A stretch of 64,000 nt of DNA from CBDCRK01 sp965220955 (GTDB lineage: Bacteria; Desulfobacterota; Binatia; Bin18; CBDCRK01): assembly GCA_965220955.1 (NCBI GenBank), contig CBDCRK010000024.1, positions 14,291 through 78,290 on the forward strand, read 5' to 3'. Of this stretch, positions 1-8,240 are shown piece after piece (position 1 is the stretch's first letter; each line of letters opens with the position of its first letter). The notes beneath the pieces are model-generated. The model worked only from the letters and a program-made list of their open reading frames with translations. It did no database searches and was not told the DNA's origin. The translations under genes were made by a program, and so were the position numbers.

Positions 1-910
1 ACCAATTTCCCTTGCCGCCCCAGGTAGCTTCAGCTGCCTTTATAGCTCCCGGGGCCAGAACCACCTTCTCCTCCAAATAACGCCACTCATAGGGATGGAT
101 GTATCCGTAAAATCCTCTTCGATCCTCCATAAGTACCACCCCCCCTCCAGGAGAATCGTAGGGATTATCAGCTATTTTACGAGTACGACGGCTTTGAGGG
201 TCGTATATCCAATTATCGCTAACAAGGGTGTCGTTATCGTAGATGAAGGTCAGCACCTGGCTGCCTTCCTGATCAGAAGGAGCCGTTGTAAGCAGGTATT
301 CCCTGGAGAAAACTCCCTCTTTTTCCCACTGCCGAAGGTTTTTGTCCGCCTCTGCTCTGTGCATCCCACGCATAGTAACAAAATAGAATCTCTGAGTCCG
401 CTCTACGGCCCCACCGCTGCTGCGTATCTCGTTTGAGGGCCAGTACTGTGTAGTTTCACCCTCGTCCCGGTAGCGGTGGTTCCACGCCACTTTCTCCCCT
501 GCCTGGGGATCCTGGGAGTCAATGAGGGGAAAAGGCAGCCCCGCTACATAGTTTGTCAGCACTCCGTCTCCCAGCCCGACCTGGGCATAGTGTTGCAAAG
601 TAGCCTCAATATAGTTCTCCCTAACGGGCATATCCGTGGTTGCCTGTGTCGTAAAGGCAAAGTCTCCGGCTTGCACATACTGAAGGATCTCTGGCGGAAG
701 CAGCTCCTGGGCTGCCTGAAAGTTAGTTGAGTCAATCTTCATCCCTGGCGTGATTCCTTCTACCTGAGGAGGGCCTGAACGATAAGGATGAAAGGTAGAG
801 AGGATTCTCTCTCGGCCATTGCCGTCCTCTGCTTGCCCCCCAAGGGGCATAAAGCACAGTACGGCAGAAACTAGAGCCACATAGGCAACCACAATGCGTA
901 TATTTTGCAT
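1..910 (-). CDS. DUF1329 family exported protein, 3' end cut by window edge
   Basis: The minus strand is open from an ATG at 910-908 to the left edge, about 303 codons, so the C-terminus lies outside. The start follows the ribosome site AGGGGAG. The N-terminus is hydrophobic (MQNIRIVVAYVALVSAVLCF then GGQAED), a likely signal peptide. Two regions mark DUF1329: a block SDNWIYDPQSRRTRKI followed by YDSPGGG, and the later GFYGYIHPYEWRYLEEK. These proteins of about 400-450 residues resemble outer-membrane lipoprotein-sorting proteins and are often found in lipid or steroid catabolic loci; their biochemical role is not established. The gene starts 8 bases after the Rieske gene and is probably cotranscribed with it. 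The family call is confident; the function is unknown. Confidence 0.85.
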   Translation of the reverse strand, partial: MQNIRIVVAYVALVSAVLCFMPLGGQAEDGNGRERILSTFHPYRSGPPQVEGITPGMKIDSTNFQAAQELLPPEILQYVQAGDFAFTTQATTDMPVRENYIEATLQHYAQVGLGDGVLTNYVAGLPFPLIDSQDPQAGEKVAWNHRYRDEGETTQYWPSNEIRSSGGAVERTQRFYFVTMRGMHRAEADKNLRQWEKEGVFSREYLLTTAPSDQEGSQVLTFIYDNDTLVSDNWIYDPQSRRTRKIADNPYDSPGGGVVLMEDRRGFYGYIHPYEWRYLEEKVVLAPGAIKAAEATWGGKGNW

Positions 911-918
911 AATCTCCC

Positions 919-1314
919 CTACACGCTTACCTTGACGCTGTCTCCTTCCACCGAGACCGAATAAGCCGGACAGCTCAGGGTTGAGATCTTGCCTATAAGT
1001 TGACCAAGCTTACCCATATACTGGAGAAACTCCGGCGGCAGTTTGTCTGCCCCTGGTGGAGGAGCCATCACCGGTTCACTGAGCTTCTGGCCTGTTGTTA
1101 TATCAAATCTAGCTCCGTGCATGGGACAGGTTACCTCTTTTCCCTTAAGCACCCCATCTTCGAGCGGCGCATTCATATGACCACAGCGTCGGTTTATAGC
1201 GTATATCTTACCCTCCACATTGGTCAGAAGGATCTCGTGTCCCTGGGCCGTGACCGCTTTCATACTACCGCTGGGAATGTCGCTGGCTTTAGCTACTTCG
1301 ATGAGTTCTGCCAT
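919..1314 (-). CDS. Rieske-type [2Fe-2S] ferredoxin
   Basis: A 131-residue protein with a classic Rieske cluster site: C44-G-H46, sixteen residues, then C63-P-M-H66, supplying two Cys and two His ligands for a [2Fe-2S] centre. There is no signal peptide or membrane segment, so it is probably a soluble electron carrier, like the ferredoxin component of aromatic-ring dioxygenases or NirD-like proteins. A strong GAGGAGG lies just upstream of the ATG. It is the first gene of a pair with the DUF1329 protein. The C-terminus is longer than the minimal domain (an insert around residues 75-105). No oxygenase alpha subunit or reductase is visible nearby, so the electron acceptor is unknown. Confidence 0.9.
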   Translation of the reverse strand: MAELIEVAKASDIPSGSMKAVTAQGHEILLTNVEGKIYAINRRCGHMNAPLEDGVLKGKEVTCPMHGARFDITTGQKLSEPVMAPPPGADKLPPEFLQYMGKLGQLIGKISTLSCPAYSVSVEGDSVKVSV

Positions 1315-1515
1315 ATACTACCTCCTCTATAAAAAAAGAATTTTTCCGACTCCTATGCAAGGATTCCTTTCCTCGCCGACCGCGCATTATATACATCTCT
1401 GCAAGCTCTTGAAAAGGAGTCATCGTATACGAATTTTGCATAGACGCCCAGCCAGCTTGACGACAACTCCGCTTCAGTGCAGGCTGTGAAGCATAATAGA
1501 AAGCAAGGAGTAGTC

Positions 1516-2004
1516 ATGCAGAAAATTTCTGTCCGTCCGGCAACACCCGCGGATGTTGATGCCATACTGGGATGGATCAAAGACCTGGCCGCCTTTGAGG
1601 GGCAGCCGGACGTGGTCAAGACAACACAGAGCGATCTAATACGGGACGGTTTTACAGAACACCCCAAGTTCGAGGTTCTTATTGGCGAGTTAGAAGGAAA
1701 GCCAGCAGGCTTTGCCCTCTTTTTCTCTACCTATTCGACTTGGGAAGGACGTCCTGGGATCTACCTTGAAGACCTTTTTGTGGCCGAGCAGGCCCGTGGT
1801 CAGGGCTTGGGGCGCAAGTTGGTTGCAACCCTTGCTGCCATTGCGGTTGCCCGCGGTTGTCCCCGCTTAGACCTCCAGGTCCTACACTGGAACCCGGCAC
1901 GGGAGTTCTACCACAGCTTTAACATGAAGCATATGGAAGAGTGGCTCCCTTACCGACTGAACGGAGAAGCCCTGCAGGCTCTGGCAACAGAGGCGGAATC
2001 CTAA
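1516..2004 (+). CDS. GNAT acetyltransferase, SSAT/thialysine type
   Basis: A 162-residue GNAT protein. The ATG at 1516 is preferred over an upstream in-frame ATG because AAGGAG sits five bases before it and homology begins there (ISVRPATPADVDAI). The acetyl-CoA loop is visible as VAEQARGQGLGRKLV. The stretch WNPAREFYHSFNMKHMEEW with the preceding YLEDLFV is typical of the spermidine/spermine and thialysine N-acetyltransferase branch, which acetylates primary amines of polyamines or lysine analogues. The exact substrate cannot be read from sequence. The gene is transcribed away from the Rieske/DUF1329 pair, and its 3' end overlaps the convergent small membrane gene by four bases. Confidence 0.88.
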   Translation: MQKISVRPATPADVDAILGWIKDLAAFEGQPDVVKTTQSDLIRDGFTEHPKFEVLIGELEGKPAGFALFFSTYSTWEGRPGIYLEDLFVAEQARGQGLGRKLVATLAAIAVARGCPRLDLQVLHWNPAREFYHSFNMKHMEEWLPYRLNGEALQALATEAES

Positions 2005-2216
2005 TTTATCAGATCAGCAGAGGGAAAACCGTTGCTTTGAGCCTGGGGGGCAGAGGGTCTTTCTCGCGGCATCATCTTTTCCATCTGCTCTATCATACGC
2101 CGGTGGAAATGCCCGGCACACATGGAAAGACCGAACACAAAGAAGAGCATTACCAGCCCTACCCCAAAGGCAAAGCCAATCCCAAACCTGATCCCTCGAC
2201 CGATCTCAGAAGGCAT
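2001..2216 (-). CDS. small single-pass membrane protein, hypothetical
   Basis: A 71-residue open frame with one strong membrane segment (about residues 12-33, GFAFGVGLVMLFFVFGLSMC) followed by a basic and Met-rich stretch and a Pro/Ser tail. Composition and topology are those of a real small membrane protein, but I do not recognise a family. No clear ribosome site precedes the ATG, and the 3' end overlaps the convergent acetyltransferase gene by four bases. It could be a chance frame. Confidence 0.4.
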   Translation of the reverse strand: MPSEIGRGIRFGIGFAFGVGLVMLFFVFGLSMCAGHFHRRMIEQMEKMMPRERPSAPQAQSNGFPSADLIN

Positions 2217-2430
2217 AGCCTAGCTTTACCTGTCCCCAGATCAAAGAGGAACCCCCTTGTGCAACCGCCAGCTACTATAGTTTGTAACCCATATTGCGAC
2301 CAGAACTGCTCCTGGCCAAATGGAAAGAGACAGATGAAACGGAAAGGAGGGCAGAAAATGTGGACAGCCGCTCATCCTCCTTCCTGGCTGGTCCGGGAGC
2401 AGTCGCGCTTTTCGCAAACAAATCGCTCCC

Positions 2431-3108
2431 TTGAGCCAACGCTATCGCGTGATTGCGCTTGACCCGCGCGGTACGGGCCGTTCTAGTAAGGTTCATGATG
2501 GCCATACGGTGGCTAACTATGCCCGCGACCTCAGGGCTGTCTTACACGGCTTGGGAGTAAAGGACGTCATCCTGGTGGGCTGGTCAATGGGAGCCATGAT
2601 TATGTGGGATTATATCAAGCAATTCGGTGACCACAAGGTGAAGGCCACGGTAGTCATTGACCAGATGGCCTCTGATTATAAATGGCCGGACTGGCCTTTT
2701 GGGTTCTTCGACTTCTCCAGCCTCACCCAGCTCATGGCAGGACTGCAAACGGACCAACGGGCAACATGCGAGACATTATTAACCAGTGTGTTCAAAGAGT
2801 CCCCCTGCGCAGAGGACCTCCGGGCAACGCTCGAAGATGCCATGAGTGTTCCGGCCTCTATTGCCTGTTCGATTGCGTTTGACCAAACCGTGCAAGACTA
2901 CCGGCCCATGCTCAGTTCGATAACCGTGCCCACCCTGCTCTGTTTTGGGAGCATGGGGATAGGTGGGTCAGAGGGAGCAAGGTATATGCAGGGGCATATG
3001 CCAACTGCTCGCTTGGTGGTGTTCGAGAAGAGCGCTCACATGATACCCCTAGAAGAGCCTGAGCGCCTTCAGGAAGAAATAGAGGCGTTCATTGCTTCCT
3101 TAGCGTAA
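2431..3108 (+). CDS. alpha/beta hydrolase, 5' end disturbed
   Basis: The frame shows the hydrolase strand DPRGTGRSSK, the nucleophile elbow GWSMGAM (catalytic Ser) and the C-terminal catalytic His in KSAHMIPLEEPERL. The first usable start is TTG at 2431, giving 225 residues, shorter than the usual 260-280. The same frame continues upstream to 2338 and encodes conserved family sequence (PLILLPGWSGSSRAF, the oxyanion-hole loop) that lies before any ATG, GTG or TTG. A TGA at 2335-2337 separates it from a possible ATG at 2320. Either the 5' end is damaged or a non-standard start is used. Substrate is unknown; it resembles esterase or haloperoxidase-type hydrolases. Confidence 0.7.
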   Translation: MSQRYRVIALDPRGTGRSSKVHDGHTVANYARDLRAVLHGLGVKDVILVGWSMGAMIMWDYIKQFGDHKVKATVVIDQMASDYKWPDWPFGFFDFSSLTQLMAGLQTDQRATCETLLTSVFKESPCAEDLRATLEDAMSVPASIACSIAFDQTVQDYRPMLSSITVPTLLCFGSMGIGGSEGARYMQGHMPTARLVVFEKSAHMIPLEEPERLQEEIEAFIASLA

Positions 3109-3173
3109 GTTTCCGTTCTATTAGGGCCAAACTCCATCCACCTACTTCGCCATCTTCGGTATGGCATCGAGGC

Positions 3174-3854
3174 TCAGCTTCCCTGCAGCTCTTTGTATAA
3201 TTCCCGTTCTAGCTTGAGACCTTCAGCCAGTGGCCTATCGAAGCCATGCAGGACGGCTTGCTTGATTTTCTGCAAGGCCAGTGGGGGGCTTTTGCAGATT
3301 TCATGAGCAATCTCTTCGCATTTATGTATAAGTTGGCTCAGAGGGACAACATAATCAACAAGCCCAAGCCGCAAGGCATCTTGGGCACCAATACGGTTGC
3401 CGGTGTATAGCATCTCTAGCGTGCGACCTCCAGGAATCAGCCGGGGCAGTAGCTGTGTTCCTCCTCCAGCTGGCAACCAACCGAGCCGGGCATCGCCTAC
3501 ACCAAACTGCGCGTGCTCGGCTGCAACGCGGATGTCACAACACAGGGCTTGCTCCAAACCACCGCCATTGGCATGGCCATTGATCGCGGCAATGATCGGT
3601 TTGGGGAGGTTGGCAAGGAGGGGAAAGGGAACATCTTGAAGCTCAACATCGTTTGCTTTCAAATCGCTGCCCACACAAAACGCCCGTTCTCCCGCACCGG
3701 TGAGAATACCAACCCGCAGAGCTGGGTCATTGCCAAACTCACGCCAGACCTCGGCCAGCATCTGGAACGTGGCGGAATCACAGGCATTGAGCCGCTCTGG
3801 ACGGTTAATGGTCACATAAGCAAGAGGACCTTTTTTTTCGAAAAGGACTTTCAT
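3174..3854 (-). CDS. enoyl-CoA hydratase/isomerase (crotonase) family protein
   Basis: A 226-residue crotonase-fold protein. Visible motifs are the first oxyanion-hole loop AFCVGSDLKAN and the second loop NGHANGGGLEQALCCD, followed by the stretch up to GWLPAGGGTQLLPRL. In classical enoyl-CoA hydratase two Glu residues act on water; the first is present (GGGLE), but the second position is Asp (FGVGD instead of the usual PE). It may therefore be an isomerase, hydrolase or altered hydratase. It is about 30 residues shorter at the C-terminus than typical (about 258), ending soon after ELYKEL, which would affect the trimerisation helices. The neighbouring minus-strand amidase, 42 bases upstream, may share a transcript. 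Confidence 0.85.
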   Translation of the reverse strand: MKVLFEKKGPLAYVTINRPERLNACDSATFQMLAEVWREFGNDPALRVGILTGAGERAFCVGSDLKANDVELQDVPFPLLANLPKPIIAAINGHANGGGLEQALCCDIRVAAEHAQFGVGDARLGWLPAGGGTQLLPRLIPGGRTLEMLYTGNRIGAQDALRLGLVDYVVPLSQLIHKCEEIAHEICKSPPLALQKIKQAVLHGFDRPLAEGLKLERELYKELQGS

Positions 3855-3896
3855 GTATCCGCCACGATAATAAGGTAACAGGTTTCTTCCCTTCCT

Positions 3897-5411
3897 TTAC
3901 ACCTCCTCCCACGCAACATTTTGCTCAAAAACATGTGCCGCGCGCAGCAGTGTTGCTTCCTCAAAATGTCTGCCGGTCAACATCAACCCCACCGGTAAAC
4001 CGTTTGACTTGGCACAGGGAATACTCAATGAAGGATGCCCAGTTACATTAAACGGGGCCGTGTTTGCCAGCATGTTCAAGCCATGGTCGATCAGACCCCG
4101 ACGATTTATTTTTGGGTCATACCGGTGCGCCTTCATAGGTGTAGTGGGCATGGCCAGCACATCAACCTGCTTTAGCACCTGATCGTAGCTGGCCTGCAGG
4201 GCACGGCGCTGGTTTTGTGCCTTAGCATAGAAACGCCCATGATAGCGTTGGTTGAGATAGGTCCCAGCCAAGAGCATCATTTTGAGTGTGGGGGGGAGGT
4301 CGTTCCCCTGGGCGCGGCGAAATTTTCCCAGGGCAGTTATCAGGCTGACATTATATAAACCTTTCCAATGATACCCCGCACCATTGCCATACATCAAGGC
4401 GGCCGTGCCCTCAGCCGCAAGGGCCCAGAGTATGCCTCCAGCTTCCCGGTGGGCTGGGATCGATACCTCTTGGGTTTGTGCCCCCTGCTCCTGCAAAGCG
4501 CTTATGGCTCTGTGTACGGCGGCCTCAACATCCGCCTCTGCTCCTTCCAACCCAAACCCCTCACGTAGCACACCAATACGCAGCCCTTTCACATCCTTAC
4601 CCAATGCTTCGGTATACGGCTGTACTGGGACCTCGCCCTGGCGTGGATCAAAGGGATCTTTGCCGGCAAGCACTTCCAGCATTAAGGCCACGTCGGCCAC
4701 TGTGCGGCCCATGGGGCCGGTATGGTCAATTGTAGGATCAGCGCCAACAATGCCCGTGTAAGGCACCAAGCCATGGGTAGCCTTCAGCCCCACTGCTCCA
4801 CACCACGAGGCGGGAATACGTATCGACCCTCCCTGATCGCCTCCGATGGTCAGGTCTATATCGTCATAATAGAGCGCGGCAGCCGAGCCCCCTGAGGACC
4901 CTCCGGCCAGATGATCGGGATTATGGGGATTGCGTGTGGGACCATAGGCGCTGGTGTCGCCCCCGCCCGAAAAAGCAAAATTGTCCATGTTGAGCATGGC
5001 TACGATCTCGGCCCCGGCCTCCAGAAGCCGGGTGACAACGGTGGCATCCATATCCGCCACATAGCTATCCAACACCAAGGAGCCACAGGTCATGGGGATA
5101 CCAGCTACACAGACATTATCCTTGAGCCCCACCCTTTTACCGGCTAATTTTCCGGCAGGAGCGCCTTTGACTGAACAGCGGCGCACAATGGCATTGAGAG
5201 GGTCGTTCTGTGGACTAGGCCGGGAGCCCGGGTCGCGTTCCCGGTAAGTGAGGGGCCGGGATTCTGCTGGCATTTGGTCGAGTTGGTCGAGGTTTTCGAA
5301 CATATCAGGCATTAAGGAGAGAAAGTCAGCAGCCTCATCGGCGCTGAGCTCAAAGTAGTTGGCAGCAGCTAATTGCTGGAGATCTTCTACCGTCGGAAGC
5401 CGTAGTGCCAT
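3897..5411 (-). CDS. amidase signature family enzyme
   Basis: A 504-residue amidase-signature hydrolase that splits an amide to an acid and ammonia. The Ser-cisSer-Lys triad is visible: Lys97 in VGLKDNV, the GGSSGGSA loop near residues 170-177, and nucleophile Ser196 in GGDQGGSIRIPAS. The DQGGSIRIPAS form and overall length are like enantioselective amidases of the Rhodococcus type, which often work with nitrile hydratases, though none is present here. No signal peptide, so cytosolic. The start ATG follows AAAGGAGGAG. Upstream on the same strand lies a fragment of a cytochrome P450. Substrate unknown. Confidence 0.92.
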   Translation of the reverse strand: MALRLPTVEDLQQLAAANYFELSADEAADFLSLMPDMFENLDQLDQMPAESRPLTYRERDPGSRPSPQNDPLNAIVRRCSVKGAPAGKLAGKRVGLKDNVCVAGIPMTCGSLVLDSYVADMDATVVTRLLEAGAEIVAMLNMDNFAFSGGGDTSAYGPTRNPHNPDHLAGGSSGGSAAALYYDDIDLTIGGDQGGSIRIPASWCGAVGLKATHGLVPYTGIVGADPTIDHTGPMGRTVADVALMLEVLAGKDPFDPRQGEVPVQPYTEALGKDVKGLRIGVLREGFGLEGAEADVEAAVHRAISALQEQGAQTQEVSIPAHREAGGILWALAAEGTAALMYGNGAGYHWKGLYNVSLITALGKFRRAQGNDLPPTLKMMLLAGTYLNQRYHGRFYAKAQNQRRALQASYDQVLKQVDVLAMPTTPMKAHRYDPKINRRGLIDHGLNMLANTAPFNVTGHPSLSIPCAKSNGLPVGLMLTGRHFEEATLLRAAHVFEQNVAWEEV

Positions 5412-5464
5412 TAGACTCCTCCTTTCATTCGCTCAACGAGCTATACATTTTGCTCCGAACTTTA

Positions 5465-5638
5465 TCAGTCACTCAGAACTAACGGGAGTTGACTGAAGCC
5501 AAATATGAGGTAACTCCCCGTCTGTCGTGTGGCAGGAGTGTCCTCACGCAGTTGCTGGTAGACGGGATAAGGATCGCTAATAATAGTTCGAGTTAAAAGG
5601 TGCTCTGACGTGAAAACTGGTGTTGTTTCCATAACCAT
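5465..5638 (-). pseudogene. cytochrome P450 N-terminal remnant
   Basis: A 57-codon minus-strand frame that reads like the start of a bacterial cytochrome P450: LLTRTIISDPYPVYQQLRED, then GSYLIFGFSQLPLVLSD and a stop. The pattern of (I)xDPYPxYxxLRE followed 25-30 residues later by a xxxxxxFxxxxxVLxD segment is the usual P450 N-terminal layout. A ribosome site GAGGA fits the internal ATG at 5632-5630. Nothing of the haem-binding part follows; the amidase begins 53 bases downstream. It is probably what remains after deletion of the rest of the gene. Confidence 0.6.
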
Positions 5639-5648
5639 ATTCCTCTAA

Positions 5649-5711
5649 GCTCCGGCGAGCATCATACTTGCTCCGGCAAGCATTATACTTGCTCCGGCAA
5701 GCATCATACTC
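5649..5711. repeat. three tandem copies of a 21-bp unit
   Basis: The unit GCTCCGGCAAGCATCATACT(T) occurs three times head to tail at 5649-5669, 5670-5690 and 5691-5711, with one or two differences between copies. It sits between the minus-strand P450 remnant/amidase and the plus-strand MFS gene. It could be a regulatory array or simple slippage repeat. Confidence 0.9.
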
Positions 5712-5747
5712 CAGTCGTATTGTCGAGCAAGATCCTCGGGCAATCAA

Positions 5748-6992
5748 ATGGGTAATACGTTCCGTGCCTATCCTGATCAGGCCAAGCCAAAAGAACGCGA
5801 TACTGTAGCCGTGGCCTATTCCTGGTTTATTGCTGGCGTTGGCAGCTGGTTTGCCGCCATGGGCATGCAGGGGGTGATTTTCTCCTGGCTTGTTGTCGGA
5901 GTGTTACAAGCAAAGGCAGAATGGGTAGGAATTGCCCAGAGCGCTTCCATGATCCCCTTGATCCTGTTCACGCTTGTGGCTGGGGTGGTGGCAGATCGAC
6001 GAGATCGTCGCACCCTGCTGATCAGCCTTTATCTCCTTGCCAGCCTGCTCTCAGGGGGCTTGGTCGCCATTGTGGCCAGTGGCTGGCTCTCCTTGGCCAC
6101 TTTAATTGCCTATGCGCTGGTAATGGGAACCGTGCAGGCTTTTGTGATGCCGGCACGCGACTCTTTTCTCTCCGAGGTGGCGGGTCCTAACATGATGCGC
6201 GCGGTAACAGGCATGATGCTGGCTCAGTGGGGCCTACAGATTGTGGGCACGCTTTTAGCGGGGACAGCACGTTGGGTCGGTACGGTTCCAACCCTTTGTG
6301 TGCACGGATTAACTCTCCTCATTGGGGCGTTAATGCTTAGCAAACTGCCACCTGCCCCACCACATGGCGGCGTTCCCCAGACCAACTTGCGCTTAGTGGA
6401 CGTTGTGGCGGGGGTGAACGAGGTTGTACACTCGTCCACCCTGCTGCCCATATTCTTGCTCGGCATTGCTGTGGGTGGTTTTTTCATTGGCCCGTTCATG
6501 GTCGTCTTTCCCATCTTGGTCCGGGATTATTATGGAGGCGATGTTGCCCAGCTGGCCATGCTCAGTACAGCATTTCCAGTTGGCACCATCCTGGGGTCAT
6601 TGGCCCTCCTCTGGTATGGGGATATTCGCCGTAAAGGGGTAGCACAACTTATTTCCCTTATCGTTGGGTCTGGATGCCTGGCAATAGTGTCGTTTGGTTT
6701 GCCGTTTTGGGGCACACTGGTCATGATTTGCGCCTGGGGGATTACGGCGGCGGTCTTTGGTAATTCAGGACGCACCCTATTCCAGGAGCGAGCTCGCCCT
6801 TCCCACCGTGCCCGTGTGCTCTCTGTCCACACGCTGGGATTTATGGGCTCCGCGGGACTGGTCGGCGCGCCGCTCTCTGGTGTGCTGGTCGAACACTTTG
6901 GGCCGCTGGCAACCTGCGCCGTTTCGAGTGGAGCCATGGTTGTGATCGCAGCCCTGGCCTTCCTGTTCACCGAGATCGCCCAAGTAGAATAA
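5748..6992 (+). CDS. MFS transporter, enterobactin-exporter (MFS_3) type
   Basis: A 414-residue integral membrane protein with about twelve hydrophobic segments. The N-terminal half has the MFS loop VAGVVADRRDRRTLLI between the second and third segments. The presence of MPARDSFLSEVAGPNMMRAV and GNSGRTLFQERARPSHRARV is typical of the MFS_3/EntS-like exporters, which often export siderophores or drugs. No clear ribosome site precedes the ATG at 5748, though no better start is seen. It converges on the next MFS gene with only twelve bases between stops. Substrate is not predictable; no siderophore synthesis genes are nearby. Confidence 0.85.
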   Translation: MGNTFRAYPDQAKPKERDTVAVAYSWFIAGVGSWFAAMGMQGVIFSWLVVGVLQAKAEWVGIAQSASMIPLILFTLVAGVVADRRDRRTLLISLYLLASLLSGGLVAIVASGWLSLATLIAYALVMGTVQAFVMPARDSFLSEVAGPNMMRAVTGMMLAQWGLQIVGTLLAGTARWVGTVPTLCVHGLTLLIGALMLSKLPPAPPHGGVPQTNLRLVDVVAGVNEVVHSSTLLPIFLLGIAVGGFFIGPFMVVFPILVRDYYGGDVAQLAMLSTAFPVGTILGSLALLWYGDIRRKGVAQLISLIVGSGCLAIVSFGLPFWGTLVMICAWGITAAVFGNSGRTLFQERARPSHRARVLSVHTLGFMGSAGLVGAPLSGVLVEHFGPLATCAVSSGAMVVIAALAFLFTEIAQVE

Positions 6993-7004
6993 TAAAGTCA
7001 AGTA

Positions 7005-8204
7005 TTACACCTTTTGCACCTTTGGCCCGGTCTCCTTTATCAGCAGAAAGAGCAGGGCCGATAGCACATAGCACCCCCCCCAAAAGATAAACCCGGCGGT
7101 GGGCTCAGCATTTACTAGACGCATGCCAATGATAGGAGAGATAAAACCGCCCAGATTGCCGGCGGTTGCAGCTACCCCGACCGCTGAGCCAGCCAGTACC
7201 GGGCCAACTCCTTCCATTTCCAATGGAACCACAAAGGCTATGGCACCGGCTCCAGCCACAAACCCTGCTAAAAGGGTGGCCATCCATAAAGAAGCGCCCA
7301 AGGTGTAAGCCATGAGAACAACAAAAATGCCGTTGGCCAGTATCCCGGGAAAGTAGAAAATCTTCCTGAGACCCACTCGGTCTGAGAGCGTGGGCAGCAA
7401 GAAGGTGCCCACAACAGCCGCCCATAAAAACCCTGAGATCACCACACCCGTAGCAGCGGGGGTCATTCCCCGAACCGTGGCAAAATAGGTGGGCGCATAG
7501 CCAATGAATCCTATGTAGCCGCCCAAAAGAAAAAGATAACATCCGGCTAGTAACCAGACATCCCTTACCTTAAGGACTTGGCTCATAGCTTCTATTAACC
7601 CTACCTGGTTTTCTGAGCCCGCCGCCTGAGGACGATCCCGAACGGTCAGTAACCAAAAAATACCCAACACTATAGAGAGGATACCAAAAAGTAAGGTCAG
7701 GCCTCGCCACCCCCCCAGGAGCTTGAGCAACATAGGAGAGAACAAGCCGGCCAGGGCTGCTCCAGAGCCATAACCGGCCAGGGTGATGCCATTGGCTAAA
7801 CCAAATTCTTCAGGGGGGAACCACATGCCCAAGGCCTTGGGGACATTGGGAAAGGTAAGGGAGAGAACCGCCCCAAAGAGAAACATCCAGACATACATGG
7901 TGGCAAAGCCAGTGGCTGTTGCTCTCAGGAGCAACAAGGTCCCCATGAGCACAATCCCCAGCCCGGCAATAGGCCTAATACCAAAGCGATCGCCCAAGGC
8001 TCCACCAATAATGGCAAAGAGCAATGCCCCGAGGGAAACCGCCGACCACAGGGTCCCCCAGGCAACTATAGTCAAGCCAAGGTCTTTTATGACCTCAGAA
8101 GCAACCATGACGATATATGTCCACCCCATGCCGAAAGCAATAGTGAAAGTCAAAAAGGTATTGAGTAACACCCACCACCGATACTTTGCCCTTTCCTCAG
8201 CCAT
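7005..8204 (-). CDS. MFS transporter, copy A of tandem pair
   Basis: A 399-residue twelve-segment MFS protein. The signature loop GGALGDRFGIRP lies between segments two and three and its second-half counterpart LPTLSDRVGLRKI is also clear. It is about three-quarters identical by eye to the next gene upstream (8241-9443) over its whole length, including the N-terminus (MAEE..YRWW) and the C-terminus (KETG), so the two arose by tandem duplication. The family is anion/organic-acid type MFS; NarK-like or oxalate/formate-like carriers look similar, but I cannot name a substrate. The start has GGAAGGAAGGG upstream. Probably cotranscribed with copy B, 36 bases away. Confidence 0.9.
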   Translation of the reverse strand: MAEERAKYRWWVLLNTFLTFTIAFGMGWTYIVMVASEVIKDLGLTIVAWGTLWSAVSLGALLFAIIGGALGDRFGIRPIAGLGIVLMGTLLLLRATATGFATMYVWMFLFGAVLSLTFPNVPKALGMWFPPEEFGLANGITLAGYGSGAALAGLFSPMLLKLLGGWRGLTLLFGILSIVLGIFWLLTVRDRPQAAGSENQVGLIEAMSQVLKVRDVWLLAGCYLFLLGGYIGFIGYAPTYFATVRGMTPAATGVVISGFLWAAVVGTFLLPTLSDRVGLRKIFYFPGILANGIFVVLMAYTLGASLWMATLLAGFVAGAGAIAFVVPLEMEGVGPVLAGSAVGVAATAGNLGGFISPIIGMRLVNAEPTAGFIFWGGCYVLSALLFLLIKETGPKVQKV

Positions 8205-8240
8205 TTATCCCTTCCTTCCCCAATATTCATGCATAAGGAG

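Noticed and set aside
2335..2337. In-frame TGA before the hydrolase as possible selenocysteine codon
   Set aside because: The position is upstream of the conserved region in a non-homologous stretch, with no expected Cys/Sec site and no evident SECIS hairpin.
5649..5711. Tandem 21-bp units as a CRISPR array
   Set aside because: Units are contiguous with no spacers and no cas genes are present.
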